From: Vibrio celticus
GTDB taxonomy: Bacteria > Pseudomonadota > Gammaproteobacteria > Enterobacterales > Vibrionaceae
Length of the DNA: 64,000 bases
Reading direction: 5' to 3'
Assembly (NCBI RefSeq): GCF_024347335.1
Contig: NZ_AP025464.1
Span: 248,001-312,000, forward strand
The notes below the pieces were generated by a model, which worked only from the letters and a program-made list of their open reading frames with translations, searched no databases and was not told the DNA's origin. Both the position numbers and the translations under genes were made by a program. This document shows, piece by piece, positions 7,174 through 16,375 of the stretch (its first letter is position 1; every line of letters starts with the position of its first letter).

Positions 7174-9633
7174 TTATGCTTGATCGTTGATTTGATTCAG
7201 ATGTTCGACTGAATGGGCGTTTTTCATCCGCTGAGCTTGATGGATATTGACCATAAGGCGATTGAGCAGTTTTTGCAGTCGTTCAATATCCGGCAGTTGT
7301 TGATTTTTGGCTTCGACTTCTAGCTCCAATGCCTGCTTAGAAAGCATGTTAAGACCTAAGTTTAGCGACATGCCTTTAATGGAGTGCAGAGTACGACAAA
7401 GTGGCTCCAACTCCTTCGCTAAATAATATTCGATGACACGATCAACCGACTGTTCGAACTCAATAATGGTTGAGTCGATGAGTAAGCTGAACCCTTCCGT
7501 GTCGTCTTTCAGTATGTGTATCACTTCTGAATGGCTGATCTCTTCTTCCGTTAACCTTAACGTTTCAATAGGCTTACGATGAAGCTCGACAATATTTTCA
7601 TTCTCACTCGAACCTTCGGCTGCGATTTGTTTCGGTAATCGACTTGAGAACTGTTGTAGGGCGTCGAAGAAACTCTCTTGCTGCAGAGGTTTGGTCAGAA
7701 TATGGTCGACACCCGCCTGAATAAAGTTGTCATGCGCCTCACGGAATACATCGGCCGTGTAAGCGAATATCAAGGTATCGAGTTTCAGTTTTTCGCGGAT
7801 GTGATGTGTTGTTTCGACCCCGTTCATTTCAGGCATATGATTGTCCATCAAGATAAGGTCATATTGAGTGGTTTTGAGGCGTTCAATCGCCAATTTTCCG
7901 TTCTCCGCATGATCGACATGATGGCCGAGTTTTTCACAGAAGCCTTGTGCAACAATGGCATTAATACGGTTATCTTCCACCAACAGGATACTTAACGAGT
8001 CATAACTGAGGGTTTCTGCATCGACTACATGAGTTGCGATGTCTTTCGCTTTGCTTTCTTGCCATGTGATAGGCAGAGAGACTTGGAATTTTGTGCCAAG
8101 CCCAACAGCACTGGTTAATGTGATTTCTCCGTTCATGAGGTTGACTAGGTTCTTAACGATTGCGAGGCCAAGCCCTGTTCCGCCAAACTTCCTTGTTGTG
8201 GAAGTGTCTGCTTGTTCGAATGAATTGAATACTTGCTCGTGTTTATCTTTCGGGATACCAACCCCGGTGTCTGTCACGGTCAGAATCAACTGGTTGTTGG
8301 GGCGATTGAGGTCAGCTTGAATGGACACATGACCTTCTTTGGTGAATTTGGTCGCATTGCCACCCAAGTTGAACATGATTTGACGTAGCCTTGCACAGTC
8401 TCCGACGAGTTGGATGTTTTTCGGTATGTTATTTTCGATCAACAGGCGAATGCCTTTTTCATCCGCTAAGGGTTTTAGTGCGCTGCATACCGGCTGCATG
8501 ACTTGAACAAAGTTAAAGGGAGCCACGTCTAGCTCAAGCTTGTTTTCTTCGACTTTTGAGAAGTCCAGAATGTCGTTGAGTATCGTCATCAAGTGGTGAC
8601 CAGAATCGAGAATGATGTTGATGTTCTCTTTTGTTTCGGGTTCTTGGGTCTGGCTTGCAATGATTTGAGATATTCCAAGAACGCCGTTCATTGGCGTTCT
8701 GATCTCGTGGCTCATGGTAGACAGAAAATCGCCCTTAGCTTTTACTGCGGCTTCAGCTTTGGTTCGTTCGGCGATTAGCTCCTGAGTTTTCGCTCTCATT
8801 TCACTGTCATTACTGATCAAATTGGCTGTCATTTTTTGAAAGCTTTGTTTGAGATGAGCGATTTCGTCTTGGGTGTTTATATTCGAACTCAACTCCAGAG
8901 TTGCAGCACCTTGATCCAAATGGCCAGCGGCAACTTGGTTAGTGGCCTCAAGTAGGGTGTGTAATCTTCGATTAATACGCTTTGACGCCCACGCAGCAAC
9001 AAGGAGTGAGATGAACACGGAAAACAGTGTTCCGAGGATTAATATGTAGCTGGTTTGATTGGCTGAGCTCTCCGATTTTTCGACCCTGAGAATAATAAGT
9101 TGTTGTTCAATTTCAATGAATTGAGCAATCTCTTGGCGGATCTCATCAATCAATTTTTTTCCGGTTTGCTGCTGAGTGAGGTCGATGACACTTTGTATTT
9201 CAGCTTCGCCTTTATTGACAAGGCTGCGTTGATTGATCTCTTTCTCTCCAGACTGTTTCAGCCATGTTTTATGAATATCATCGATTCTATATAGGCGTTC
9301 TACTTGAGGTGGGTTATCACTCACTTGATTCGCAAGGGTTTGGAGTTTTTGAGGCCATACATCAAGAGCTAAATGGTAGGGTTCTAAAAAAACAGGATCA
9401 CCCGTGATCAAGTAACCACGTTCAGCCGTTTCTATGTCGACTGTTAAGCTGAGAAGTTCTTGAGCCCGAGCGATGGCTTTATGTGTGTGTACAACCCAAC
9501 TATTGTCTTTTACAACCGTTCGGGTGTTTTCATGGACAGAAAAAGCCACGATAAGCATCAAAGCGATAGGAATCAAAAAGCTGACTAATAGCTTTTTCTG
9601 TAGGGATATATTGTCAAACCAACCCGCGATCAT
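7174..9633 (-). CDS. CHASE3 hybrid sensor histidine kinase with REC and HPt
   Basis: Inner-membrane hybrid kinase of 819 residues. TM1 is at about 15-33, then a periplasmic CHASE3 domain (IETAERGYLITGDP at 68-80), TM2 at about 195-216, and HAMP. A HisKA domain carries H309 in STMSHEIRTPMNG; the ATPase has an N box (NLGGNATKFT), DTGVGIP and GGTGLGLA. A receiver follows (VEDN at 552-555, phospho-acceptor D597 in ILMDNHMP, ILTKP), then an HPt domain with H750 in LHSIKGMS. This supports an internal four-step phosphorelay to an unlinked response regulator. No regulator gene adjoins it, so target and stimulus are unknown. It appears to be monocistronic. Confidence 0.93.
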   Translation of the reverse strand: MIAGWFDNISLQKKLLVSFLIPIALMLIVAFSVHENTRTVVKDNSWVVHTHKAIARAQELLSLTVDIETAERGYLITGDPVFLEPYHLALDVWPQKLQTLANQVSDNPPQVERLYRIDDIHKTWLKQSGEKEINQRSLVNKGEAEIQSVIDLTQQQTGKKLIDEIRQEIAQFIEIEQQLIILRVEKSESSANQTSYILILGTLFSVFISLLVAAWASKRINRRLHTLLEATNQVAAGHLDQGAATLELSSNINTQDEIAHLKQSFQKMTANLISNDSEMRAKTQELIAERTKAEAAVKAKGDFLSTMSHEIRTPMNGVLGISQIIASQTQEPETKENINIILDSGHHLMTILNDILDFSKVEENKLELDVAPFNFVQVMQPVCSALKPLADEKGIRLLIENNIPKNIQLVGDCARLRQIMFNLGGNATKFTKEGHVSIQADLNRPNNQLILTVTDTGVGIPKDKHEQVFNSFEQADTSTTRKFGGTGLGLAIVKNLVNLMNGEITLTSAVGLGTKFQVSLPITWQESKAKDIATHVVDAETLSYDSLSILLVEDNRINAIVAQGFCEKLGHHVDHAENGKLAIERLKTTQYDLILMDNHMPEMNGVETTHHIREKLKLDTLIFAYTADVFREAHDNFIQAGVDHILTKPLQQESFFDALQQFSSRLPKQIAAEGSSENENIVELHRKPIETLRLTEEEISHSEVIHILKDDTEGFSLLIDSTIIEFEQSVDRVIEYYLAKELEPLCRTLHSIKGMSLNLGLNMLSKQALELEVEAKNQQLPDIERLQKLLNRLMVNIHQAQRMKNAHSVEHLNQINDQA

Positions 9634-9803
9634 AAAACAGCGCTCTCCATGTCGTTGTTATTCAATGTTAGTGTAGATGATAATCAGTCGTTAAGTGCGC
9701 AAATAGTTGCTGAGTGCGTAAATACATACTTTAGCGTGTAAGTTTCGCATATTAACGGCATTTTAGGGGCGATTAAGCGGCGTTATTATGTTTCAAAGAC
9801 AAA

Positions 9804-9828
9804 AAAGCTAGCTCAATAAGCTAGCTTT
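9804..9828 (-). terminator. Terminator of the ribose operon
   Basis: AAAGCTAGCT (9804-9813) and AGCTAGCTTT (9819-9828) form a 10-bp stem with a 5-base loop. On the minus strand the stem is followed by a run of six T, 26 bp after the rbsR stop. Confidence 0.85.
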
Positions 9829-9854
9829 CAACGGTGTGATGAGTGTGGCGAGTA

Positions 9855-10856
9855 TTAAAGCGCTTTTACGCTGCTTCGTTCAACAAGAGTAGGTTCAAGT
9901 TCAACGACTTGCGGATAAGCATCTGGAGTTTGTAATCTGCTCAAAAGCGTATCCACTGCGGCTTTACCTAAACGATGTTTTGGCTGGTGGACAGTGCTTA
10001 ACGCGGGTGTCATGTACTTCGACAGGTGGATGTCATCGTAGCCAATGATAGACAGATCATTCGGAATCGATGTGCCATCTTGCGCCGCAGCGTGAATCAC
10101 GCCCATCGCCATCATATCGTTACTGACGAACAAGGCAGACGGCATTTCGCCACGAGTTTTCAATGTCTGATAAGAGTCAAAACCACCGTCACATTCAAAG
10201 TTGGATTCAACAATCCACTTAGGGTTGATCTCTAAATTGGCTTCTTCCATTGCTTGCTTGAAGCCTTGATAACGAGACGAAGCTTGATTGCGGTGCAGTG
10301 GCCCTGTGATACAACCAATTTGAGAATGACCGTTATCAATCAGGTGCTTAGTTGCCATGTAGCCACCTTGGTGCGAGTTGTCTTGGATCTTATCGCTCGC
10401 AAACAACATTGGGCCCCAATCCATTACTACAACAGGCAGTTCTGGGTAGCGCTCGAATACATCGATATGTACACCTTCAAGGGTAGAACACATTAGCATC
10501 AGGCCATCGACACGCTTTTGCAGCAAGGTATCGATAGAGGATTTCATGCGTTCGCTATCGCCTTCGGTGTTACACAAGATAAGGTTGTAGCCTTTTTCGT
10601 AGCAACGACGTTCCACACCCTTTACCACTTCACCAAAGAAGGGGTTGGTGGATGTGGTCACTAGCATTCCCAAGGTTTTGGTTTGCTTCATTTTCAAACT
10701 GCGAGCCAATGCAGAAGGCGCATAGTTGAGTTCTTTAGCCGCACTGTTAACACGCTCAGCAATCTCTTCACTGACAAAGCGTGATTTGTTGATCACGTGG
10801 CTCACGGTAGAAGTCGAAACCTTTGCGAGCCGTGCGATGTCTTTCATTGTTGCCAT
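9855..10856 (-). CDS. rbsR: Ribose operon repressor RbsR (LacI family)
   Basis: LacI/GalR-family repressor of 333 residues. The N-terminal helix-turn-helix (MKDIARLAKVSTSTVSHVINKS) is followed by the hinge helix region (YAPSALARSLK) and a periplasmic-binding-protein-like effector domain (TLGMLVTTSTNPFFGEVV, SALFVSNDMMAMG, LSIIGYDDI). It ends the rbsDACBK operon, 152 bp after rbsK, as in many enterobacteria and vibrios. It is expected to bind the two 16-bp palindromes upstream of rbsD and to release them when ribose or a derivative binds. The start at 10856 is supported by AAGGA six bases away. Confidence 0.93.
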   Translation of the reverse strand: MATMKDIARLAKVSTSTVSHVINKSRFVSEEIAERVNSAAKELNYAPSALARSLKMKQTKTLGMLVTTSTNPFFGEVVKGVERRCYEKGYNLILCNTEGDSERMKSSIDTLLQKRVDGLMLMCSTLEGVHIDVFERYPELPVVVMDWGPMLFASDKIQDNSHQGGYMATKHLIDNGHSQIGCITGPLHRNQASSRYQGFKQAMEEANLEINPKWIVESNFECDGGFDSYQTLKTRGEMPSALFVSNDMMAMGVIHAAAQDGTSIPNDLSIIGYDDIHLSKYMTPALSTVHQPKHRLGKAAVDTLLSRLQTPDAYPQVVELEPTLVERSSVKAL

Positions 10857-11008
10857 AAAAAATCCTTGTGGGAATAACCTTCCACGTTGGGCGATATTCT
10901 GCCTGAAAACAGGGGCTTATTCTTGTTATTTGTTGTTACCGAATTTGAAGGCTAACATCCGTTAACCACGATTTAGCTCAGGAGTTAAGCCTTCAAATAG
11001 GTATCAAG

Positions 11009-11953
11009 CTAAGCAGACAGTTGCTCTGCTAAAAACGCATCAGTTTCAGCACGGCTTGGAATCGAGGTTTGAGCACCAAAGCGTGTTACAGAGATAGCAG
11101 CAGCAGCGTGGGCAAATTTAATCGCACGCTCTAGTGGCATATCTTCAAGCAAGCCTGTCACTAGCGCGCCGTTAAAGGTGTCACCTGCGGCAGTTGTATC
11201 TGTTGCTTCAACACGGAAACCTGCGATTAATTTACCTTCGCTGGCTTCATTGCCTTGACCGCGATGACTCACCCACACGCCTTTCGCGCCTAGCGTGATC
11301 ATTACCGTTTCGATGCCTTTAGCATGCAGAGCCAACGCAGCCTGATGAGCAGACGCGTTGTCCGTCACGGTAATGCCTGTCAGCACTTCTGCTTCAGTTT
11401 CGTTCGGTGTAATCACGTCAACACAAGCAAGCAGTGAATCCGATAATGGACGAGCAGGAGCCGGGTTTAGAATGACTTGCGTGCCACTCTCTTTTGCTAC
11501 TTTTGCTGCGTATTCAATGCCTTCAATTGGCGTTTCAAGCTGAGTCAGCAGGTATTTAGCGCCGCGAATCTTTTCTAGGTGCGGCTCGATTTGATCGCAA
11601 GTCAGCTTGTCGTTCGCTTCCGCAGAAAGACAAATGCTGTTTTCGCCGGTTGCTGATACTTGGATCATCGCAATGCCAGTCGGCGTGTTGTCCGCAACGA
11701 TCACACCGTCGATGTTGATACCATCTTTAGCAAAATCTTGACGAATGTTGATGCCAAATGGGTCGTCACCAACACAGGCGATGAAGCCAATGTCTGCGTT
11801 TAATCTTGCTGCCGCTACGGCTTGGTTTGCGCCTTTGCCGCCAGGAATGACCTGATAGTTACCGCCAATCAAGGTTTCACCCGGACGAGGGAACGAAGGA
11901 ACTTGCAGTACGTGGTCAGCGTTAACGCTACCTAAAACAATCAGTTGAGTCAT
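11009..11953 (-). CDS. rbsK: Ribokinase RbsK
   Basis: PfkB-family kinase that phosphorylates D-ribose to ribose 5-phosphate. The ATG at 11953 (MTQLIVLGSVNADHVL) is chosen, with AAGG upstream; this gives 314 residues, close to E. coli RbsK (309). PfkB signatures are present: an N-terminal GGKGANQAVAAARL and a C-terminal DTTAAGDTFNGAL containing the catalytic Asp of the GAGD-type motif (here AAGD). ATP-site residues lie in the ITLGAKGVW region. It follows rbsB after a 208-bp gap that contains a strong hairpin, so its expression may be lower than that of rbsB. Confidence 0.95.
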   Translation of the reverse strand: MTQLIVLGSVNADHVLQVPSFPRPGETLIGGNYQVIPGGKGANQAVAAARLNADIGFIACVGDDPFGINIRQDFAKDGINIDGVIVADNTPTGIAMIQVSATGENSICLSAEANDKLTCDQIEPHLEKIRGAKYLLTQLETPIEGIEYAAKVAKESGTQVILNPAPARPLSDSLLACVDVITPNETEAEVLTGITVTDNASAHQAALALHAKGIETVMITLGAKGVWVSHRGQGNEASEGKLIAGFRVEATDTTAAGDTFNGALVTGLLEDMPLERAIKFAHAAAAISVTRFGAQTSIPSRAETDAFLAEQLSA

Positions 11954-12094
11954 GATACGAGCCTTATGATATATCGTATTTGAAAATGCATGGGTCTTTC
12001 TCATGGTGTTGAGTGCGCTCTCCTTTAGGAGCGGAATGAGAAACAGCGATGCACTGTCGGGTTTTGCTTTTATGTTAAGTCAGTGAGCTAATGA

Positions 12095-12111
12095 GCTAAG
12101 CTAAGCTAAGC
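12095..12111. repeat. GCTAA tandem repeat
   Basis: Three exact GCTAA units followed by a degenerate GCAAA, between rbsK and the rbsB hairpin. No function can be assigned. Confidence 0.6.
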
Positions 12112-12139
12112 AAAGCAGGGGATAGGGGACCCCTGCTTT
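12112..12139 (-). terminator. Hairpin downstream of rbsB (attenuating or stabilising)
   Basis: AAAGCAGGGG (12112-12121) pairs with CCCCTGCTTT (12130-12139) around 8 bases, 22 bp past the rbsB stop. On the minus strand no clear T tract follows, so partial termination or protection of the rbsB 3' end is more likely than a full stop. Confidence 0.65.
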
Positions 12140-12161
12140 ATATCGCGTTACTTAGTAACGA

Positions 12162-13040
12162 TTACTTAGCGATGATTTTTAGAGGTACTGGTACGTACTC
12201 GTCTACTGTTTCGCCTTTCAGTACTTTGTCTGCCATTTCGATACCTAGAGAACCGATTAGGTCAGGCTGTTGTGCAACCGTTGCGCCAAGTAGGCCGCGG
12301 TTAACTGCTGCGATGCCGTCTTCTGTGCCATCAAAGCCAACGATCATTACTTCTTTACCTGAAGCTTGAACTGCGCGAAGTGCACCTAGAGCCATTTCAT
12401 CATTCTGAGCGAATACTGCTTGTACGTCTGGGTTAGCAGCAAGCAAGTTTTCCATTACGTTCAGACCTTTAGTACGGTCGAAGTCAGCAGGTTGGCTTGC
12501 TAGAAGCTCAAGGTCGCTGCCGTTTACTGCGTTCATGAAGCCTTCACCACGTTCACGAGCAGCAGAAGTACCAGCGATACCTTCAAGTTGGATTACTTTC
12601 GCTTTTTCGCCCACTTTTTCCATGATGAAGTGGCCTGCCATTTCGCCGCCGATTACGTTATCAGAAGCGATGTGGCTCACTACGTCACCACGGCTTGCAC
12701 CACGGTCTAGCGTTAGTACAGGGATGTCTGAGCGGTTAGCAATACGAATCGCGTTAGACACAGCGTCTGAATCCGTTGGGTTAATCAGGATTGCTTTAAC
12801 ACCACGAATGGTTAGATCTTCAATGTTCGAAAGCTCTTTGCTTGGGTCGTTTTGAGAATCAAGAACGATAAGCTTGTAGCCTAGCTCTTCCGCTTTCGCT
12901 TCTGCGCCATCTTTCATGGTTACGAAGAATGGGTTGTTCAATGTAGACAGAACGATTGCCATTGTATCTTGCGCCTGTGCAGACACAGATACCGTTGTAG
13001 AAAGAAGAGCAGCAGAAATAAGAGTCGCTAATTTTTTCAT
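12162..13040 (-). CDS. rbsB: Periplasmic ribose-binding protein RbsB
   Basis: Substrate-binding component of the RbsABC importer, also usually the ribose chemoreceptor ligand. It has a classic signal peptide, MKKLATLISAALLSTTVSVSAQAQ, with cleavage after AQA. The mature protein is a type-I periplasmic binding fold: MAIVLSTLNNPFFVTMKDGAE, a hinge near GFDGTEDGIAAV, and ribose-contact-type LDRGASRG and FAQNDEMALG. At 292 residues it is near E. coli RbsB (296). Its mRNA is bracketed by hairpins at 12112-12139 and 13064-13087. The gene has a strong AAGGA site upstream (GGACTTACACC). Confidence 0.95.
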   Translation of the reverse strand: MKKLATLISAALLSTTVSVSAQAQDTMAIVLSTLNNPFFVTMKDGAEAKAEELGYKLIVLDSQNDPSKELSNIEDLTIRGVKAILINPTDSDAVSNAIRIANRSDIPVLTLDRGASRGDVVSHIASDNVIGGEMAGHFIMEKVGEKAKVIQLEGIAGTSAARERGEGFMNAVNGSDLELLASQPADFDRTKGLNVMENLLAANPDVQAVFAQNDEMALGALRAVQASGKEVMIVGFDGTEDGIAAVNRGLLGATVAQQPDLIGSLGIEMADKVLKGETVDEYVPVPLKIIAK

Positions 13041-13063
13041 GGTGTAAGTCCTTTGTGTAGGGT

Positions 13064-13087
13064 GAGCTAGGAGGTGAGTCCTAGCTC
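13064..13087 (-). other. Intercistronic hairpin between rbsC and rbsB
   Basis: GAGCTAGGA (13064-13072) pairs perfectly with TCCTAGCTC (13079-13087) with a 6-base loop, about 24 bp upstream of the rbsB start and 81 bp after the rbsC stop. No T tract follows. It is a likely RNA processing or stability element. Confidence 0.6.
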
Positions 13088-13167
13088 GTAGTTACATTAT
13101 TTATAGATTCTAATATTTTAAGGTAAAACAGGGTGTTACTTGTATTAACCTAGAGTGTGAATAGGTT

Positions 13168-14154
13168 TTATTTGTTTTTGTTGTCGACCAATACCGCCAG
13201 AAGAATAACCACTGCTTTTGCAATCATCTGGTAGTAAGAAGATACGTCTAACAGGTTTAGGGCGTTGTTTAGGAAGCCGATAATCAGAGCACCAATCAAT
13301 GTGCCCATGATGCGACCACGACCGCCGGCCAAGCTTGTGCCACCCAGAACTACTGCGGCGATAGCGTCGAGCTCATAACCCATACCTGCGGTAGGTTGAG
13401 CAGATGACAAACGAGATGCCACGATGATGCCTGCAACCGCTGCTAACAGACCACAGATTGCGTAAACGCCGATTTTTACTTTGTCTACGTCGATGCCTGA
13501 TAGGCGAGTTGCTGATTCGTTGCCACCCAGAGCGTAAACGTAGCGACCAAAGCGTGTGTGGTTAAGTAGGTACCATACCGCTGCGAATACCACGACCATG
13601 ATCCATACTGGAACTGGGATGCCCATTGCGTAGCCTGTACCGAACCAAGCGAATGCGTCTGCTGTGTCTGTAAAGCCAGTCGAGATAGGACGACCGTCGG
13701 TGTAAACCATGGTCACGCCGCGCAATAGAGTCATAGTCACAAGCGTTGCGATGAAGGCTTGAACCTTACCCTTGGCGATAATCACGCCACTGATTGCACC
13801 TAATGCTGCACCTGCTACAAGAGCGGTTGGCACGGCGATCATCACTGGAATTTCCATGCCAATCATGCTGGCTGCGAATGCACCACAAAGTGCCAGTACA
13901 GAGCCAACACTCAAGTCGATACCCGCGGTTAAGATAACCAGCGTCATACCTACAGCGATAATTGCGTTAACCGAGGTTTGGCGCAGAATGTTCAGGATGT
14001 TGTCGACAGTAAAGAAGTTCGGGTTTAAGAAAGAAACGACAACAATCAGGAAGATCAAAGCAATCAATGACTTTTGATCAATCAGCCACTCTTTGCTGAT
14101 TAACGGTTTTTTCTTTGGAGCTTCAGTTGTTTTGCTCATGGTTTTAGTACTCAT
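13168..14154 (-). CDS. rbsC: Ribose ABC transporter permease RbsC
   Basis: Inner-membrane permease of the ribose importer, 328 residues with about eight to ten hydrophobic segments. It has the family's conserved features: NILRQTSVNAIIAVGMTLVILTAGIDLSVG, GTSLAGGRGRIMGTLIGALIIG and the C-terminal NALNLLDVSSYYQMIAKAVVILLAV. Its ATG overlaps the stop of rbsA by four bases (ATGA), so the two are translationally coupled, which suits a fixed RbsA-RbsC ratio. It has a longer N-terminal cytosolic tail (MSTKTMSKTTEAPKKKPLISKE) than some homologues. Confidence 0.95.
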   Translation of the reverse strand: MSTKTMSKTTEAPKKKPLISKEWLIDQKSLIALIFLIVVVSFLNPNFFTVDNILNILRQTSVNAIIAVGMTLVILTAGIDLSVGSVLALCGAFAASMIGMEIPVMIAVPTALVAGAALGAISGVIIAKGKVQAFIATLVTMTLLRGVTMVYTDGRPISTGFTDTADAFAWFGTGYAMGIPVPVWIMVVVFAAVWYLLNHTRFGRYVYALGGNESATRLSGIDVDKVKIGVYAICGLLAAVAGIIVASRLSSAQPTAGMGYELDAIAAVVLGGTSLAGGRGRIMGTLIGALIIGFLNNALNLLDVSSYYQMIAKAVVILLAVLVDNKNK

Positions 14155-15656
14155 GCTGCGTCCTCGTTGATCTTTTTACCGACCGCACACGCCAGTAATA
14201 ATTCTTGGTTTGCTTCTTTAGCATCAAATTCACCGCTTACACGGCCTTCATGCATCACCATGATGCGGTCACTCATTCCTAATACTTCTGGCATTTCAGA
14301 TGAGACTAAGATGATGCTCATGCCGTCGGCTTTAAATTTATTAATGAGTTGGTAAATCTCTTTCTTAGCACCGACATCGACCCCGCGCGTTGGCTCGTCG
14401 AGAATTAGTACTTTTGGTTTGGTCATCAAGCCCTTAGCGATAGCCACTTTCTGTTGGTTACCACCAGAAAGGTTGCCAATAATCTGTTCGCGAGTCGGGG
14501 TTTTGATGTTGAATAACTTGATGAAGTCATCAACCGCAATCACTTCGTCTTTATGTTGGATTTGACCGCTCTTTGTTAGTAGGTCAAGCGAACATAACGA
14601 CATGTTTTCTTTAACAGAAAGCCCTAGAACTAAGCCATCGCCTTTACGGTCTTCAGAGATGTAAGCAATGCCATTGGCCAAGCCGTCTTTCGGGCTTACA
14701 GGGTTGATGGTTTTGTTTTCTAGGTTGATGACGCCGCGTTCACTTGGAAGGGCACCGTAAATCACTTTCATCAGTTCGGTACGACCCGCGCCCATTAGGC
14801 CAGATACACCCAGGATTTCACCGCGTTTTAGCGTAAAGCTCACGTCGTGAACACCAGAACCCGTCAGGCCAATCACTTCAAGACATGTTTCACCGTGGCT
14901 TTGGCCGATACGCGGATATTGCTCGTCTAGCTTACGGCCAACCATCATTTCGATTAGGCCATCTTCGTCGGTGTCTTTTACTTCACACTGACCAATGAAC
15001 TTACCGTCACGAAGCACGGTGATGTCATCACAAATCTCGAAGATCTCTTTCAAACGGTGAGAGATGTAAACAATGCCACAGCCTTCATCACGCAGTTCGT
15101 TAATCACCTTAAACAGAGATTCAGTTTCGGTATCGGTTAACGCATCGGTTGGTTCATCCATGATGATGACTTTAGATTCAAACGATAGTGCTTTCGCGAT
15201 CTCTACCATTTGCTGCTCACCAAGGCTCAACTGACCTAGAGGTGTTTTCGAGCTGTGTTTCACATTAAGGCGTTTAAGTAGCTTGTCTGCTTCTTGGTAC
15301 ATCTCGTTCCACAAGATGCGACCCATGGTGCCCGTGATTTCACGACCTAAGAAGATGTTCTCGGCAATGGTCAACTCAGGAATTAGATTCAGTTCTTGGT
15401 GAATGATACTAATGCCGGCTTGTTGTGAATCACGAGGTCCTTTAAATGCGGCAGGCTTTCCTTGGTAGGCGATAGTGCCGCCGTCCAAGTGATAGATACC
15501 CGTCAGCACTTTCATGAGCGTTGATTTACCCGCACCGTTTTCACCCATTAACGCCATTACGCGTCCTGGATAAACGTTGAGGCTTGCCTTATCCAGTGCT
15601 TTAACACCAGGGAAGGCTTTCTCAATTGAGCTAAGTTCTAAAATGGCTTGAGTCAT
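14151..15656 (-). CDS. rbsA: Ribose ABC transporter ATPase RbsA
   Basis: Fused two-domain ATPase (501 residues) that powers ribose import. Domain one has GENGAGKST, the LSLGEQQMVEIAKAL signature and VIIMDEPTD. Domain two has the altered P-loop GLMGAGRTE typical of sugar importers of this class, LSGGNQQKVAIAKGL and VLILDEPTRGVD. The length and arrangement match E. coli RbsA. It overlaps rbsC by four bases and lies 99 bp after rbsD. Confidence 0.95.
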   Translation of the reverse strand: MTQAILELSSIEKAFPGVKALDKASLNVYPGRVMALMGENGAGKSTLMKVLTGIYHLDGGTIAYQGKPAAFKGPRDSQQAGISIIHQELNLIPELTIAENIFLGREITGTMGRILWNEMYQEADKLLKRLNVKHSSKTPLGQLSLGEQQMVEIAKALSFESKVIIMDEPTDALTDTETESLFKVINELRDEGCGIVYISHRLKEIFEICDDITVLRDGKFIGQCEVKDTDEDGLIEMMVGRKLDEQYPRIGQSHGETCLEVIGLTGSGVHDVSFTLKRGEILGVSGLMGAGRTELMKVIYGALPSERGVINLENKTINPVSPKDGLANGIAYISEDRKGDGLVLGLSVKENMSLCSLDLLTKSGQIQHKDEVIAVDDFIKLFNIKTPTREQIIGNLSGGNQQKVAIAKGLMTKPKVLILDEPTRGVDVGAKKEIYQLINKFKADGMSIILVSSEMPEVLGMSDRIMVMHEGRVSGEFDAKEANQELLLACAVGKKINEDAA

Positions 15657-15755
15657 GTCGGTTCCTTTACTCGGGGCCAGTTGTATTTGATTGTTCTGTC
15701 TATGTATTGTTTTGGTTCAGTGATGACACTGAGCTGTCGTTGCGTTTTGCTTGAG

Positions 15756-16175
15756 CTAAAAGGTTACGCCAGCTTGGAAAATAACATTTGCGTATGGTGT
15801 GCATTCACCTGTGCGAATCACTGCACGGCTTTCATGCGTTCGCTGCTTGAATTCTTCATGAGTGATGTAAGTAATAGAAAGCGATTTGCCACAACGTGCT
15901 TCTTCTGTCTTGATTAAATCAATCAGTGCTGCGTGGTGTTCTGGGCTTACTTTCGCAAATTCTTCTGCAATCACAACGCCTTCGATTTGAGATTCATCCA
16001 GCATGGTTTTTACCGTTTGCTGAAAGCTTGGGACACCGTGAGTCAAAGCAAGATCAATACGAGTTACGTGGTCTGGAATCGGCAGGCCCGCGTCACAAAT
16101 CGTGATTTCATCTGTGTGGCCAAGAGTCGCCACTAGGTAAGAGAGTTCAGAGTTTATTAGAGTACTTTTTTTCAT
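15756..16175 (-). CDS. rbsD: D-ribose pyranase RbsD
   Basis: First gene of the operon. It converts beta-ribopyranose to beta-ribofuranose, the form RbsK uses. The ATG at 16175 (MKKSTLINSELSYLVATLGHTDEI) gives 139 residues, the usual size; upstream starts only add a segment without family similarity. Conserved features are GHTDEITICDAGLPIP with the catalytic His (H20), and the C-terminal TGECTPYANVIFQAGV. AGGTCG precedes the start. Two RbsR-type operators lie 57 and 135 bp upstream. Confidence 0.95.
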   Translation of the reverse strand: MKKSTLINSELSYLVATLGHTDEITICDAGLPIPDHVTRIDLALTHGVPSFQQTVKTMLDESQIEGVVIAEEFAKVSPEHHAALIDLIKTEEARCGKSLSITYITHEEFKQRTHESRAVIRTGECTPYANVIFQAGVTF

Positions 16176-16231
16176 ATCACGACCTATCGAAAAATAACGC
16201 TTGATGGGTTGAGAACAACTCAAGAAAAGCC

Positions 16232-16247
16232 ATCGAAACGTTTCGAT
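16232..16247. promoter_or_regulatory. RbsR-type operator O1
   Basis: ATCGAAACGTTTCGAT, a perfect 16-bp palindrome of LacI-family type centred on CG. It overlaps the expected rbsD transcription start, given a TATTAT (minus strand, 16252-16257) that could be the -10 element. Confidence 0.85.
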
Positions 16248-16296
16248 AGTGATAATAGTGTCTGATTTATCATTTGCACGTTTGATTGTTTTAGAG

Positions 16297-16312
16297 TGTG
16301 ATAATGATCATC
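16297..16312 (-). promoter_or_regulatory. Possible CRP site
   Basis: TGTGATAATGATCATC has one perfect CRP half-site (TGTGA) and a 3-of-5 second half. Its centre lies about 60 bp upstream of the TATTAT-predicted start, a class I position. It touches operator O2. Confidence 0.4.
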
Positions 16313-16325
16313 GAAACGTTTCGAT
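16310..16325. promoter_or_regulatory. RbsR-type operator O2
   Basis: The same palindrome, ATCGAAACGTTTCGAT, with its centre 78 bp from O1. This spacing could permit repressor looping. It also lies about 50 bp from the wHTH gene stop. Confidence 0.82.
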
Positions 16326-16375
16326 GGGGCGTTTTTTGGTGATCTTAGTCACCGCCATTGATTGCATAAATCCTT

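Noticed and set aside
11358..11543. Plus-strand ORFs over rbsK, rbsB, rbsC and rbsA
   Set aside because: They mirror strong rbs coding frames and have no family similarity.
16338..16353. GGTGA/TCACC hairpin as terminator of the wHTH gene
   Set aside because: On the minus strand the stem is followed by A, not T.
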